Assembly: GCA_900552005.1 (NCBI GenBank)
Contig: URXU01000014.1
Location: 1-27,006 of the forward strand
Origin: an uncultured Phascolarctobacterium sp.
GTDB lineage: Bacteria; Bacillota; Negativicutes; Acidaminococcales; Acidaminococcaceae
Length of the DNA stretch: 27,006 nt
Reading direction: 5' to 3'
Below the pieces are notes generated by a model that did not search any database, was not told the DNA's origin, and was given only the letters and a program-made list of their open reading frames with translations. Position numbers and translations under genes: made by a program. Position 1 is the first letter of the stretch. Each line of letters opens with the position of its first letter. This document shows, piece after piece, positions 8,025 to 15,636 of the stretch.

Positions 8025-8939
8025 TTATTGCAGCGCTTCTGCGCCGCCTACGATTTCGTTAATTTCGCGGGTAATACCAGCTTGACGAGCTTTGTTATAA
8101 GAAAGCTCCAGTGATTTCAGCAAATCACTTGCATTGTCGGTTGCCGAAGACATGGCGGTCATACGTGCGCCCAACTCGCTGGCTGCGGACTGCATTAATG
8201 CAGTATATGTCAAGGTTTCTGCATAATACGGAACCAAATACTTCAGAGTCTGATCTGCTGCCGGTTCAAAAATGATATCCGTAATGGAATCATCTTCTGC
8301 ACCATTATCGTCCCAGCTTTGGTCAGCTGCAGCAGCTTCTCCTTCTTGCGTCGGAGGAACTACCGGCAGCAGCGGAATTGCTTCCGGAACAAAGGACAAC
8401 GCAGATTTAAACTTGGTATAGATGAGAACAACTTCATCAACTTTACCGGAAATAAATAATTTGGCAACCGTATTAGCAATCATTCTTGCTTCATTATAAG
8501 TCGGCTTATCAGAGAAGCCAAAGAAAGATTCTTCTACCTCAAATCCACGGCGTGTGAAGAAATCTTTTGCCTTACGTCCAACAGTGATCAGAGTATATTC
8601 TTCCTGACTCATGATTTGCGCGGTGGCAAATTTCAGCAGATTGGAGTTATACGCGCCGGCAAGGCCTTTATCGCCGCTGACAACGATATAGCCGATTCTT
8701 TTAACCGGACGCTGTTCCAGTAAAGGATGCTCTTCATAGCTGAGACGAGCCAGCATTGCTTTATCGCTTACTGCGGTAATAAGCAATTCCTTGATCTTAT
8801 CTGCGAACGGACGGCTTGATGCAGCTTTTTCCTGCGCACGGCGTAAACGAGCGGCAGCTACCATTTTCATTGCCTTGGTAATCTGCTGGATATTCTTTAC
8901 GCTCTTCATATGCCGATGTATTTCGCGTGGAGTTGCCAT
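8025..8939 (-). CDS. atpG: F1Fo ATP synthase gamma subunit
   Basis: Gamma is the rotor shaft inside the alpha3beta3 hexamer. The N-terminal helix (REIHRHMKSVKNIQQITKAMKMVAAARLRRAQ), the Rossmann-like middle (IGYIVVSGDKGLAGAYNSNLLK) and the C-terminal helix (SELGARMTAMSSATDNASDLL, NKARQAGITREINEIVGGAEAL) are clear. At 304 residues it is slightly longer than many gammas (about 285); the extra length is a run rich in Asp, Glu and Ala near residues 195-217 (PTQEGEAAAADQSWDDNG). AGGTGA lies 7 bases before the ATG, and it starts 7 bases after atpA. Confidence 0.96.
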   Translation of the reverse strand: MATPREIHRHMKSVKNIQQITKAMKMVAAARLRRAQEKAASSRPFADKIKELLITAVSDKAMLARLSYEEHPLLEQRPVKRIGYIVVSGDKGLAGAYNSNLLKFATAQIMSQEEYTLITVGRKAKDFFTRRGFEVEESFFGFSDKPTYNEARMIANTVAKLFISGKVDEVVLIYTKFKSALSFVPEAIPLLPVVPPTQEGEAAAADQSWDDNGAEDDSITDIIFEPAADQTLKYLVPYYAETLTYTALMQSAASELGARMTAMSSATDNASDLLKSLELSYNKARQAGITREINEIVGGAEALQ

Positions 8940-8946
8940 CAGTTAC

Positions 8947-10803
8947 TCACCTCGCTTCGCCGGTGACTGCAAAGGTTTCCTTGAATTCGGAAATTGCTTT
9001 CTTCAAAGCTTCTTCATTTTCAGCGGTAATCTTCTTCTCGCTGACAATGGATTGACCGATTTCCGGATAGTTAGCACCCAGGAATGCGAGCAATTCTTTT
9101 TCAAAACGGGTAACATCAGCTACAGGAATATCATCAACATAACCGTTGGTTGCAGCATACAGGGACATAACCTGTTTTTCTACAGACAGCGGAACGTATT
9201 GACCTTGTTTCAGAATTTCAGTCATACGAGCACCGCGATCCAGCTGTGCCTTGGTAGCTTTATCCAGGTCGGAACCGAATTGAGCGAATGCTGCCAATTC
9301 ACGGTATTGTGCCAGGTCCAGACGCAGGGTACCAGCAACGGATTTCATAGCTTTGATTTGCGCACTACCACCTACACGGGATACGGACAGACCTACGTTG
9401 ATAGCAGGACGGATACCAGCATAGAACAGTTCAGATTCCAGATAAATCTGACCGTCGGTAATGGAAATTACGTTAGTAGGAATGTAACCGCCTACGTCGC
9501 CTGCAAGGGTTTCGATAATCGGCAGAGCGGTAATAGAACCGCCGCCTGCTTCTTTATTGCGGCGAGCAGCACGTTCCAGCAAACGGGAATGCAAGTAGAA
9601 TACGTCACCGGGATAAGCTTCACGTCCGGGAGGACGGCGGAGCAACAGGGACATTGCACGATATGCAACTGCATGTTTGGACAAATCGTCATATACGCAC
9701 AGTACGTCTTTAGCCTGATCCATGAAGTATTCACCAATGGTAACACCGGTGTAAGGAGCCAGGTACTGCAGCGGAGCAGAATCAGCTGCGGTTGCTGCAA
9801 CGATGATGGTGTATTCCATAGCGCCGTGTTGTTCCAGAACGCGGGCAATACGTGCTACGTTGGAAGCCTTTTGACCGATAGCTACATAAATGCAGATAAC
9901 GCCCAGGCCTTTTTGGTTAATAATAGTATCGATAGCTACAGCAGTTTTACCGGTACCACGGTCGCCGATGATAAGTTCGCGCTGACCACGTCCGATAGGA
10001 ACCAGAGCGTCGATAGCTTTAATACCGGTCTGCAGGGGAACGTCAACGGACTGACGAGCTGCAATACCAGGTGCCGGAGATTCGATAGGACGAACAGCAG
10101 TTGTTTTGATAGGTCCTTTGCCATCCACGGGCTGACCCAGCGGATTAACAATACGGCCCAGCATAGCTTCGCCTACGGGAACTTCCATGATACGGCCGGT
10201 ACGACGTACAACGTCGCCTTCTTTAATCAGGGTTTCGCCGCCCATCAATACGATACCTACGTCATCAGGACGCAGATTCTGTACCATGCCGGTAATGCCA
10301 TGAGGCAGTTCAACAAGTTCGCCGGCCATTGCGCCACGCATACCGCTTACAGTAGCGATACCGTCGCCGACTTTTTCAATAATGCCGATTTCTTCAAGAT
10401 CGGCATCAATAGCGTAATCCTGTACTTTTTGTGCCAAAGCATCGGTAATGCCTGCCGGTTTGCTCATAGTTTGACCGTCAAGATCAACTTTATGCATTTC
10501 GTTGCCAACTTTTTCCAGTTGACGACGAGCGCTAGCATCATATACATCATCGCCGATTTTAACGATAATGCCGCCGATAATGCTGGAGTCTACCATTTTT
10601 TCCAGGTAAACTTCCTTGCCCAATTTCTCAGCCAGAATCACGGAAACAGATTCATATTCAGATACAGTGAGTTTTTTAGCAGTAATAATTCTAACAGGCA
10701 GAATATCGCCTTCCATCAGTTCGTCAGCCGGAATTTTTGCCGGGTCAAAGCTGAAATCGATAAGGCTTTTTCTGATGATAGAAAACTTAGTTTCATTCTC
10801 CAT
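8947..10803 (-). CDS. atpA: F1Fo ATP synthase alpha subunit fused N-terminally to a delta (OSCP) C-terminal domain
   Basis: The protein has about 618 residues from the ATG at 10803 (GGAGGTGA nine bases upstream; an in-frame TTG at 10812 is too close to that site). Ordinary alpha has about 502. Residues 113-618 are complete alpha: the N-terminal helix (GITDALAQKVQDY), VGDGIATVSGM, Walker A GDRGTGKT at about 280-287, VYDDLSKHAVAYR, and RRPPGREAYPGDVFYLHSRLLERAA. Residues about 34-103 match the C-terminal domain of the delta subunit: ILPVRIITAKKLTVSEYESV, LAEKLGKEVYLEKMVD, then SSIIGGIIVKIGDDVYDASARRQLEK, equivalent to the usual GGxxxxxGDxxxDGSVRxxLE ending of AtpH. Residues 1-33 (KFSIIRKSLIDFSFD) I cannot assign. 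The delta N-terminal domain is not seen here or upstream. Alpha is present three times per enzyme and delta once, so the fusion raises a stoichiometry question. Confidence 0.95.
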   Translation of the reverse strand: MENETKFSIIRKSLIDFSFDPAKIPADELMEGDILPVRIITAKKLTVSEYESVSVILAEKLGKEVYLEKMVDSSIIGGIIVKIGDDVYDASARRQLEKVGNEMHKVDLDGQTMSKPAGITDALAQKVQDYAIDADLEEIGIIEKVGDGIATVSGMRGAMAGELVELPHGITGMVQNLRPDDVGIVLMGGETLIKEGDVVRRTGRIMEVPVGEAMLGRIVNPLGQPVDGKGPIKTTAVRPIESPAPGIAARQSVDVPLQTGIKAIDALVPIGRGQRELIIGDRGTGKTAVAIDTIINQKGLGVICIYVAIGQKASNVARIARVLEQHGAMEYTIIVAATAADSAPLQYLAPYTGVTIGEYFMDQAKDVLCVYDDLSKHAVAYRAMSLLLRRPPGREAYPGDVFYLHSRLLERAARRNKEAGGGSITALPIIETLAGDVGGYIPTNVISITDGQIYLESELFYAGIRPAINVGLSVSRVGGSAQIKAMKSVAGTLRLDLAQYRELAAFAQFGSDLDKATKAQLDRGARMTEILKQGQYVPLSVEKQVMSLYAATNGYVDDIPVADVTRFEKELLAFLGANYPEIGQSIVSEKKITAENEEALKKAISEFKETFAVTGEAR

Positions 10804-10947
10804 CTGTATCAATCACCTCCGTATTCTCCCATCGCTTTGCAATAGGTATTATTAACGAGCAGATTTCTACTCTAAATTTTAAGATTAGGGTTCTATCCGT
10901 TCCTAAACATTCTCAATAAGAAGCAAGATCCCTGTCACACTTGAAAA
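10804..10947 (-). other. atpF-atpA spacer where atpH would normally lie
   Basis: In the usual bacterial order atpH (about 180 codons) lies between atpF and atpA. Here only 144 bases separate the atpF stop from the atpA ATG, and all three minus-strand frames meet stops within a few to about 15 codons after atpF. I see no recognisable delta N-terminal domain sequence, no strong hairpin and no clear promoter, only the atpA ribosome-binding site at the end. Confidence 0.75.
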
Positions 10948-11436
10948 TTAATTGCGGTCTTTTAATACAGCATCAGCTGCTGCTGCTACCATTTTCTGAT
11001 CTTCTGCAGAATTCAGTTTCTGGTCAACAATTTTACCGGCAATCATAGTGCTAAGTGCGATAACTTCAGAACGGATATCCAACATAGCCTGTTGTTTTTC
11101 CTGTTCAATACGTTCTTTGGCACTAGCCATCATTTCTTCTTTTTCCACACGAGCTTGTTCTACCATCTCGTCATGGAGATTTTGAGCAATTTTGTTAGCT
11201 TTTTCTACAATATCAGTAGCCTGTTGACGAGCGTCAGCCAGCTGTTTAGTATACTCAGCTTTCAAACTTTCTGCTTCTAATCTCGTTTTTTCAGCGGAAT
11301 CCAAATCATTAGCGATGCGGTTGCGACGCTCTTCCATTACATTCAGTAACGGTTTGTAAGCAAATTTCGCAAGAATTGCCAAAAGAATCAAAAAGTTAAG
11401 GATCTGCGCAATAAGTGTTGCATTAATACTAGCCAA
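10948..11436 (-). CDS. atpF: F1Fo ATP synthase b subunit
   Basis: The b subunit dimer is the peripheral stalk linking the membrane a subunit to delta/alpha on F1. Of 162 residues, a membrane helix at about 5-25 (LIAQILNFLILLAILAKF) is followed by KPLLNVMEERRNRIANDL and a long charged helix to the end, typical of b. It is an ordinary length, so the b-delta fusion known from mycobacteria is not what happened here. The start codon reads TTG at 11436, with AAGGAG ten bases upstream. Its C-terminal end should contact the delta domain, which in this operon is fused to alpha. Confidence 0.93.
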   Translation of the reverse strand: MASINATLIAQILNFLILLAILAKFAYKPLLNVMEERRNRIANDLDSAEKTRLEAESLKAEYTKQLADARQQATDIVEKANKIAQNLHDEMVEQARVEKEEMMASAKERIEQEKQQAMLDIRSEVIALSTMIAGKIVDQKLNSAEDQKMVAAAADAVLKDRN

Positions 11437-11472
11437 TTATAGCACTCTCCTTCTTTGCATTTCCGACAAAAA

Positions 11473-11727
11473 TTATTTTACAAACGGATTAGCAAATACG
11501 AGAACGATAGCGATAACGGATGCGATAATGGGGATAGATTCTACCAGGCCGATACCGATGAGCATGTTAACTTGGAAAGTAGAAGCTTGTTCCGGTTGAC
11601 GAGCCATGCATTCCAGAGCTTTGGAAGCAACAGCGGAGTCACCTTTAGTAGCGCCGAGAGATGCGCCTGCACCAATAATAGCAGCTGCCAATACAGAAGT
11701 TGCAATAATAATAGCGTTTTCAGTCAT
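11473..11727 (-). CDS. atpE: F1Fo ATP synthase c subunit (rotor ring)
   Basis: The c subunit is a two-helix hairpin that carries the coupling ion. I take the ATG at 11727 as the start (84 residues, AAAGGA 11 bases upstream); longer in-frame starts lack spacing. Helix 1 spans about 5-35, the polar loop is ARQPE (42-46), and helix 2 spans 52-79 with the carboxylate Glu63 (GIGLVESIPII). Aligned on ARQPE, Asp30 falls where Na+-type c subunits have Gln32 (Ilyobacter) or Glu32 (Fusobacterium), and Ser64 follows Glu63 as in Na+ types. The Thr67 and Tyr70 equivalents are Ile65 and Ile68, which is unlike Na+ types. The helix-1 glycine motif is relaxed (S-L-G-A-T-K-G-D-S). The ion is therefore uncertain. 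Confidence 0.93.
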   Translation of the reverse strand: MTENAIIIATSVLAAAIIGAGASLGATKGDSAVASKALECMARQPEQASTFQVNMLIGIGLVESIPIIASVIAIVLVFANPFVK

Positions 11728-11826
11728 TTTTAGATACATCCTTTCAAATCTTCTTTTTTGATTTTTCAAATTATATAAATTTAATTTGAACAAAAGTAAT
11801 TAATACTTACTAAGAACGTCATGTTC

Positions 11827-12534
11827 TCAGTGATGCGCTCTAAACACCGGCGCAATGGCAGTCATTGTCAGCATTGTAAAGATGAATGCCTGCAAGAAAC
11901 CTACTACAAGGCTGAAGCCAACCCACAGCTCAGGAATAACCCAGGGAGCCAGCATATACAGCACGATAAGCAGAATTTCACCTGCCAGAATGTTACCGAA
12001 AAGACGAAGTGCCATGGTCAAGGGTTTGGACACTTCTTCTAACAGATTAAGCGGAAGGAATACCACAGACGGCTGAACAAAATGTGCAAAATAGCCTAAT
12101 CCGTGTCTCATAACGCCCAACACATAAACGGTAAGGGATACCATGATAGCCATACCCAATGTTACGTTAACGTCGTTGGTCGGGGAGGTGAAATGCACAC
12201 CAACCTGCGGCAACAAACCAAGCTCGTTGGCAACAAACAGGTAAAGGAACAACGTGATGATAAACGGAGCAACACTACGGCGCCCTTCAATCCCAAGGTT
12301 ACGTTCCATTAAATCATTCAGCCAGTCAATAAACATTTCAACAATGTTTTGTACTCCGGACGGTACCATTTCAGGTTTTCTTGTAGCTGCAAATATCAGC
12401 AGCATAACAACAACCATAGCCAGCCAGGACATGTAAATTGATTGCATGTTAATAACTGCGCCACCTAAGAAATCAATCTGAGTCGGTAGATAATGAATGA
12501 TTTCATTGCTAGCTTCCGCTTCAACATTTCCCAT
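11827..12534 (-). CDS. atpB: F1Fo ATP synthase a subunit
   Basis: The a subunit forms the two ion half-channels against the c ring. The 235 residues contain five to six membrane helices. The essential arginine lies in KPLTMALRLFGNILAGEIL; the preceding conserved stretch is LPLNLLEEVSKP, and SPTNDVNVTLGMA precedes the central helices. GGAGA lies upstream of the ATG at 12534. It lies 4 bases after atpI. The spacing to atpE is about 100 bases, the largest gap among the Fo genes, and I see no gene in it. Confidence 0.96.
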   Translation of the reverse strand: MGNVEAEASNEIIHYLPTQIDFLGGAVINMQSIYMSWLAMVVVMLLIFAATRKPEMVPSGVQNIVEMFIDWLNDLMERNLGIEGRRSVAPFIITLFLYLFVANELGLLPQVGVHFTSPTNDVNVTLGMAIMVSLTVYVLGVMRHGLGYFAHFVQPSVVFLPLNLLEEVSKPLTMALRLFGNILAGEILLIVLYMLAPWVIPELWVGFSLVVGFLQAFIFTMLTMTAIAPVFRAHH

Positions 12535-12538
12535 TCTG

Positions 12539-12949
12539 TCACTCTCCTTTCTTCACGACCGCCCTTTTCTTTAAATCACGGTTCGCGATAATTATGAGAT
12601 TAATAAGTAAAAATATATGCATAAGCAAAAATCCCACGTAAATGCCAATTACATTGAGATTCAGCTTTAACATAACAATGGTAGACAATAGTATTACTGA
12701 CATTCTGATCAGCATCGTTCTGTGCATCACGGCTACGGATTCTTTCAAAGATTTTTCCATACCCTTGCGAACGCCTCGGAAGGTCAGAAAACTGTCAAAA
12801 ACACCTAACGACAGACCAAGCAGCCATAAAGAAGCAGTCAGAGCATCGTATTTTATGAAAATGCCGCCGGCAATTACAATTGTCAGCACGGCCTGTCTAA
12901 GTAAGATGGTGCTCCAAGCAGCATAAACTGCGGCAACTATATTATTCAT
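12539..12949 (-). CDS. atpI: ATP synthase subunit I (AtpI family assembly protein)
   Basis: This 136-residue protein has four predicted membrane helices (about 12-32, 38-55, 80-98, 101-122) and a basic C terminus (RDLKKRAVVKK). The pattern and position before atpB match the ATP synthase I/AtpI family, implicated in c-ring assembly and possibly ion handling; it is not part of the final enzyme. AAAGGT lies 7 bases before the ATG, and the gene overlaps the end of the upstream atpZ-like gene by 8 bases, consistent with coupled translation. Sequence conservation in this family is low, so the call depends partly on context. Confidence 0.85.
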   Translation of the reverse strand: MNNIVAAVYAAWSTILLRQAVLTIVIAGGIFIKYDALTASLWLLGLSLGVFDSFLTFRGVRKGMEKSLKESVAVMHRTMLIRMSVILLSTIVMLKLNLNVIGIYVGFLLMHIFLLINLIIIANRDLKKRAVVKKGE

Positions 12950-13202
12950 CTTTTTTACCTTTGCTTTTTTTACCGCCGTCCGGCAGCAAAAAATCTCTTA
13001 CAATAATTTTATAGATAGATAAAAAAGCAGTTACAACGCCAGCCATCGTACCTATCAGCCTGCAGGTATGTCTTTCAACGGCAAAATACCCATCAAGCCA
13101 GTTGCCAAGATAATATCCAGCTAAAATATTAGCAGCAATAATGCTGATTACTGACGTGGCAAATAGCAGGGCCTGCATTACTTTTCCATATTTTGGATCC
13201 AT
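12942..13202 (-). CDS. atpZ: AtpZ-like small membrane protein, first gene of the ATP synthase operon
   Basis: The protein has 86 residues from the ATG at 13202 (GGGGTG six bases upstream); an ATG at 13220 with AGGTG eight bases upstream is about as good and would add six residues. Two membrane helices (about 7-27 and 42-62) flank AGYYLGNWLDGYF, a pattern typical of the F0F1-ATPase gene 1/AtpZ family that pairs with AtpI. AtpZ/AtpI have been linked to Mg2+ or Ca2+ transport and to assembly in other bacteria. The C-terminal tail is lysine-rich. It overlaps atpI by 8 bases. Confidence 0.75.
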   Translation of the reverse strand: MDPKYGKVMQALLFATSVISIIAANILAGYYLGNWLDGYFAVERHTCRLIGTMAGVVTAFLSIYKIIVRDFLLPDGGKKSKGKKDE

Positions 13203-13307
13203 AATCAGCACCCCACTCATTGTATTAACACCTAAAAATATAAATTTTCTATGTATATTTTTCGACAAATTTGTGAACAATCTTGCAAAATCTGTTGGCT
13301 GTTTAAT

Positions 13308-13336
13308 ATTTTACAAAAAATCCAAATTTTTTACAA
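13308..13336 (-). promoter_or_regulatory. Candidate promoter for the ATP synthase operon
   Basis: On the minus strand TTGTAA (13331-13336) and TAAAAT (13308-13313) are 17 bases apart, directly after the wecB stop. The predicted leader is about 100 bases, the region is very AT-rich, and alternative hexamers exist. No terminator after wecB is evident, so read-through from wecA-wecB is possible. Confidence 0.4.
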
Positions 13337-13347
13337 CAGTTTTATTA

Positions 13348-14505
13348 CTATTTCGTCAAAAATTCTTCAAAATTTTCCACGTTAAAACCGTATTTTTTCA
13401 GGATTGCTCTGATAATGCGTTCGCAGGCTCTGCCGTCACCGTACGGGTTAGCGGCCTCAGCCATTTCACGGTAATGTTCAGCATCATCTAAAAGCATATT
13501 TGTTTCACGCAGGACATCTTCATAAGCCGTGCCTACCAGCTTAACGGTGCCGGCGGTTACTGCTTCCGGACGCTCTGTAGTATCACGCAGAACCAGCACC
13601 GGTTTGCCAAGAGCAGGCGCTTCTTCCTGAATTCCGCCGCTGTCGGTAAGAACGATATCCACCTTAGCCATCAAATTGGCAAAAGGTTCATAATCCATAG
13701 GCTCGATTAAATGCACTCTTTCCATGCCGCCCAGTTCCTGCCGCACTATTTCGCGTACTTTCGGATTTTTATGTACGGGGAAGATGGCCTCCACATCAGG
13801 ATGCGTCTCAAGAACGCTTTTCAGCGCCCTGTAAACATGACGCATGGGTTCGCCAAGATTTTCGCGGCGATGCGTAGTCATCAAAATCAGTCTGTGGCCT
13901 GAAGCAAATACCTGATTGAAATCTTCATCCGCAAAGGCATAGTCCTGCTTAACAGTTGCCTGCAGCGCATCAATAACCGTATTGCCGGTTACCAGTATAG
14001 CTGTTGGCTCAACATTTTCCTGCAGCAGATTATGCTTGCTGGTCGCAGTCGGGGCAAAATGCATATCCGCAATGGCGCCTGTCAGTTTTCTGTTCATTTC
14101 TTCCGGATAAGGGGAATATTTATTGCCTGTACGCAGTCCTGCCTCCACATGTCCCACGGGAATCTGCGCATAAAAAGCAGCCAGCGCTCCGGCAAAAGTA
14201 GTGGTCGTATCACCATGCACCAACACCATGTCCGGTTTTGCTTCTTCCATGACCTGTTTTAAACCCATCAGTGCGCGGGTAGTTACATCATATAAAGTCT
14301 GCCCGGCAGTCATAATGTTCAGATCATAATCGGGTTTAATATGAAAAAGACTCAGTACCTGATCAAGCATTTCCCTATGCTGCGCCGTAACAGCCACAAC
14401 AGGCTCAATGTAATCAGGATACTTTTTCATTTCCAGCACCAGCGGGCACATTTTAATTGCCTCCGGCCTGGTACCAAAAACCATCATCAATTTAAGCTTT
14501 TTCAC
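13348..14505 (-). CDS. wecB: UDP-N-acetylglucosamine 2-epimerase (non-hydrolysing)
   Basis: WecB interconverts UDP-GlcNAc and UDP-ManNAc for cell-surface polysaccharide. The GTG at 14505 has GGGAGG eight bases upstream and gives 385 residues starting KKLKLMMVFGTRPEAIKMCPLV; an upstream in-frame ATG would overlap wecA and lacks a site. Family motifs seen are GTRPEAIK, LVHGDTTTTFAGALAAFY, VGHVEAGLRTG, YPEEMNRKL, TTHRREN and LTDSGGIQEEAPALGKPVLVLRDTTERPEA. It starts 16 bases after wecA, so the pair supplies activated sugar and the lipid-linked first step together. Confidence 0.96.
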   Translation of the reverse strand: MKKLKLMMVFGTRPEAIKMCPLVLEMKKYPDYIEPVVAVTAQHREMLDQVLSLFHIKPDYDLNIMTAGQTLYDVTTRALMGLKQVMEEAKPDMVLVHGDTTTTFAGALAAFYAQIPVGHVEAGLRTGNKYSPYPEEMNRKLTGAIADMHFAPTATSKHNLLQENVEPTAILVTGNTVIDALQATVKQDYAFADEDFNQVFASGHRLILMTTHRRENLGEPMRHVYRALKSVLETHPDVEAIFPVHKNPKVREIVRQELGGMERVHLIEPMDYEPFANLMAKVDIVLTDSGGIQEEAPALGKPVLVLRDTTERPEAVTAGTVKLVGTAYEDVLRETNMLLDDAEHYREMAEAANPYGDGRACERIIRAILKKYGFNVENFEEFLTK

Positions 14506-14521
14506 TCTTACTTCCTCCCTA

Positions 14522-15538
14522 CTATCTGTCATTGAGAATACCGATCTTTTTAGCACCAACGGCAACCGCCGTAATAATTACTGCAATAATCAAGGCGGCA
14601 TAAAAACCGTCAACCTCGGCCCACAGTACTGCCGCAATCCCCAGCACGGCACTGATGCCGTACATCAAAAGTACAGCCTGCTTCTGATTCATGCCCATCG
14701 CCAATAAACGGTGGTGTAGATGTCCCTTATCAGGCTGGAAAATAGGCCTGCCATTGGTATAGCGGCGCATTATGGCAAAAGCCGTGTCCATAATAGGCAG
14801 CCCTAAGGCAATCGCAGGCACAATCAGCGCGATGGTAGCCGCTGTTTTGACTGCACCGTACACAGAAACCGCAGCCAGCATATAGCCGATAAACATACTG
14901 CCGGTATCGCCCATAAAAATCGTGGCCGGATTAAAATTATAGCGGATAAAGCCGATAATGCCACCTGCCAGAGCGGCAGTCAGAATTGCAATGTGATAAT
15001 ATCCCATCTGTACGGCAACTAAAATTACCGTAATAGAGGCAATGGCTGAAACACCGGCAGCCAAACCGTCAAGTCCGTCAATCAGATTAACCACATTGGT
15101 AAAACTGATTACCCAAAAAATGGTCAGCGGCACGGAAAGAATGGTATCAAGATAAAAATAGCCGCCTAAAGGATTGTTAACCCATTCAATCTTAATGTCG
15201 AACAGTACCAGCACGCAGGCCGCCGCAATCTGGCCCAATAGCTTCACCTTAGCCGGCAGCTGATACTTATCATCCAAAATACCAACGATGACAATGACCG
15301 TGCCTCCCAAAAGGATGCCTACAATGTCCCATGTCAGCTCCAGGCTGGCCACAACTCCTACCATAAACGCAATATAGATAGCTAAACCGCCCAGCCGCGG
15401 CATAATCTTCTTATGCACCTTTCTGTTATCCGGCCTGTCAATGGCGCCTATTTTAAACGCCAGTTTTTTAATATACGGTGTCAGAACATAACTTACCAGC
15501 ATGGCCAGCAGGAAAGGAAACCCATAAACTTTTAACAT
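14522..15538 (-). CDS. wecA: Undecaprenyl-phosphate N-acetylglucosaminyl 1-phosphate transferase (WecA/TagO family)
   Basis: This integral membrane enzyme moves GlcNAc-1-phosphate from UDP-GlcNAc to undecaprenyl phosphate, starting O-antigen, teichoic acid or related glycans. The 338 residues contain about ten hydrophobic helices and the family signatures: RKVHKKIMPRLGGLAIY, the Asp-Asp pair in GILDDKYQLPAK, TNVVNLIDGLDGLAAG, NPATIFMGDTGS, and the cytosolic HLHHRLL histidine motif. MraY is excluded by the HLHHRLL type and the neighbour wecB. GAGGT lies four bases before the ATG. A good promoter (15609-15636) precedes it. Confidence 0.94.
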   Translation of the reverse strand: MLKVYGFPFLLAMLVSYVLTPYIKKLAFKIGAIDRPDNRKVHKKIMPRLGGLAIYIAFMVGVVASLELTWDIVGILLGGTVIVIVGILDDKYQLPAKVKLLGQIAAACVLVLFDIKIEWVNNPLGGYFYLDTILSVPLTIFWVISFTNVVNLIDGLDGLAAGVSAIASITVILVAVQMGYYHIAILTAALAGGIIGFIRYNFNPATIFMGDTGSMFIGYMLAAVSVYGAVKTAATIALIVPAIALGLPIMDTAFAIMRRYTNGRPIFQPDKGHLHHRLLAMGMNQKQAVLLMYGISAVLGIAAVLWAEVDGFYAALIIAVIITAVAVGAKKIGILNDR

Positions 15539-15608
15539 TTTTACCTCACTATAATCAGCGGAACTTACGCATTATATTTTCTGCAGATAATAATACTTTT
15601 CTTAATAT

Positions 15609-15636
15609 AGTATATCAAAAAAATCTGCAATGTAAA
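15609..15636 (-). promoter_or_regulatory. Sigma-A-type promoter for wecA-wecB
   Basis: On the minus strand TTTACA (15631-15636) and TATACT (15609-15614) are 16 bases apart. A TGTAAAA...TTTTACA inverted repeat (15631-15650) covers the -35 and the bases upstream of it, which could be an operator or may simply reflect AT-rich sequence. Confidence 0.6.

Noticed and set aside
8791..10845. A 684-codon open frame on the plus strand opposite atpA and atpG
   Set aside because: It is antisense to two certain genes and its translation has no recognisable domains. Its length follows from codon bias of the real genes.
10948..11436. A mycobacterial-style b-delta fusion
   Set aside because: atpF encodes an ordinary 162-residue b subunit and no delta sequence follows in frame; the delta domain is on alpha instead.
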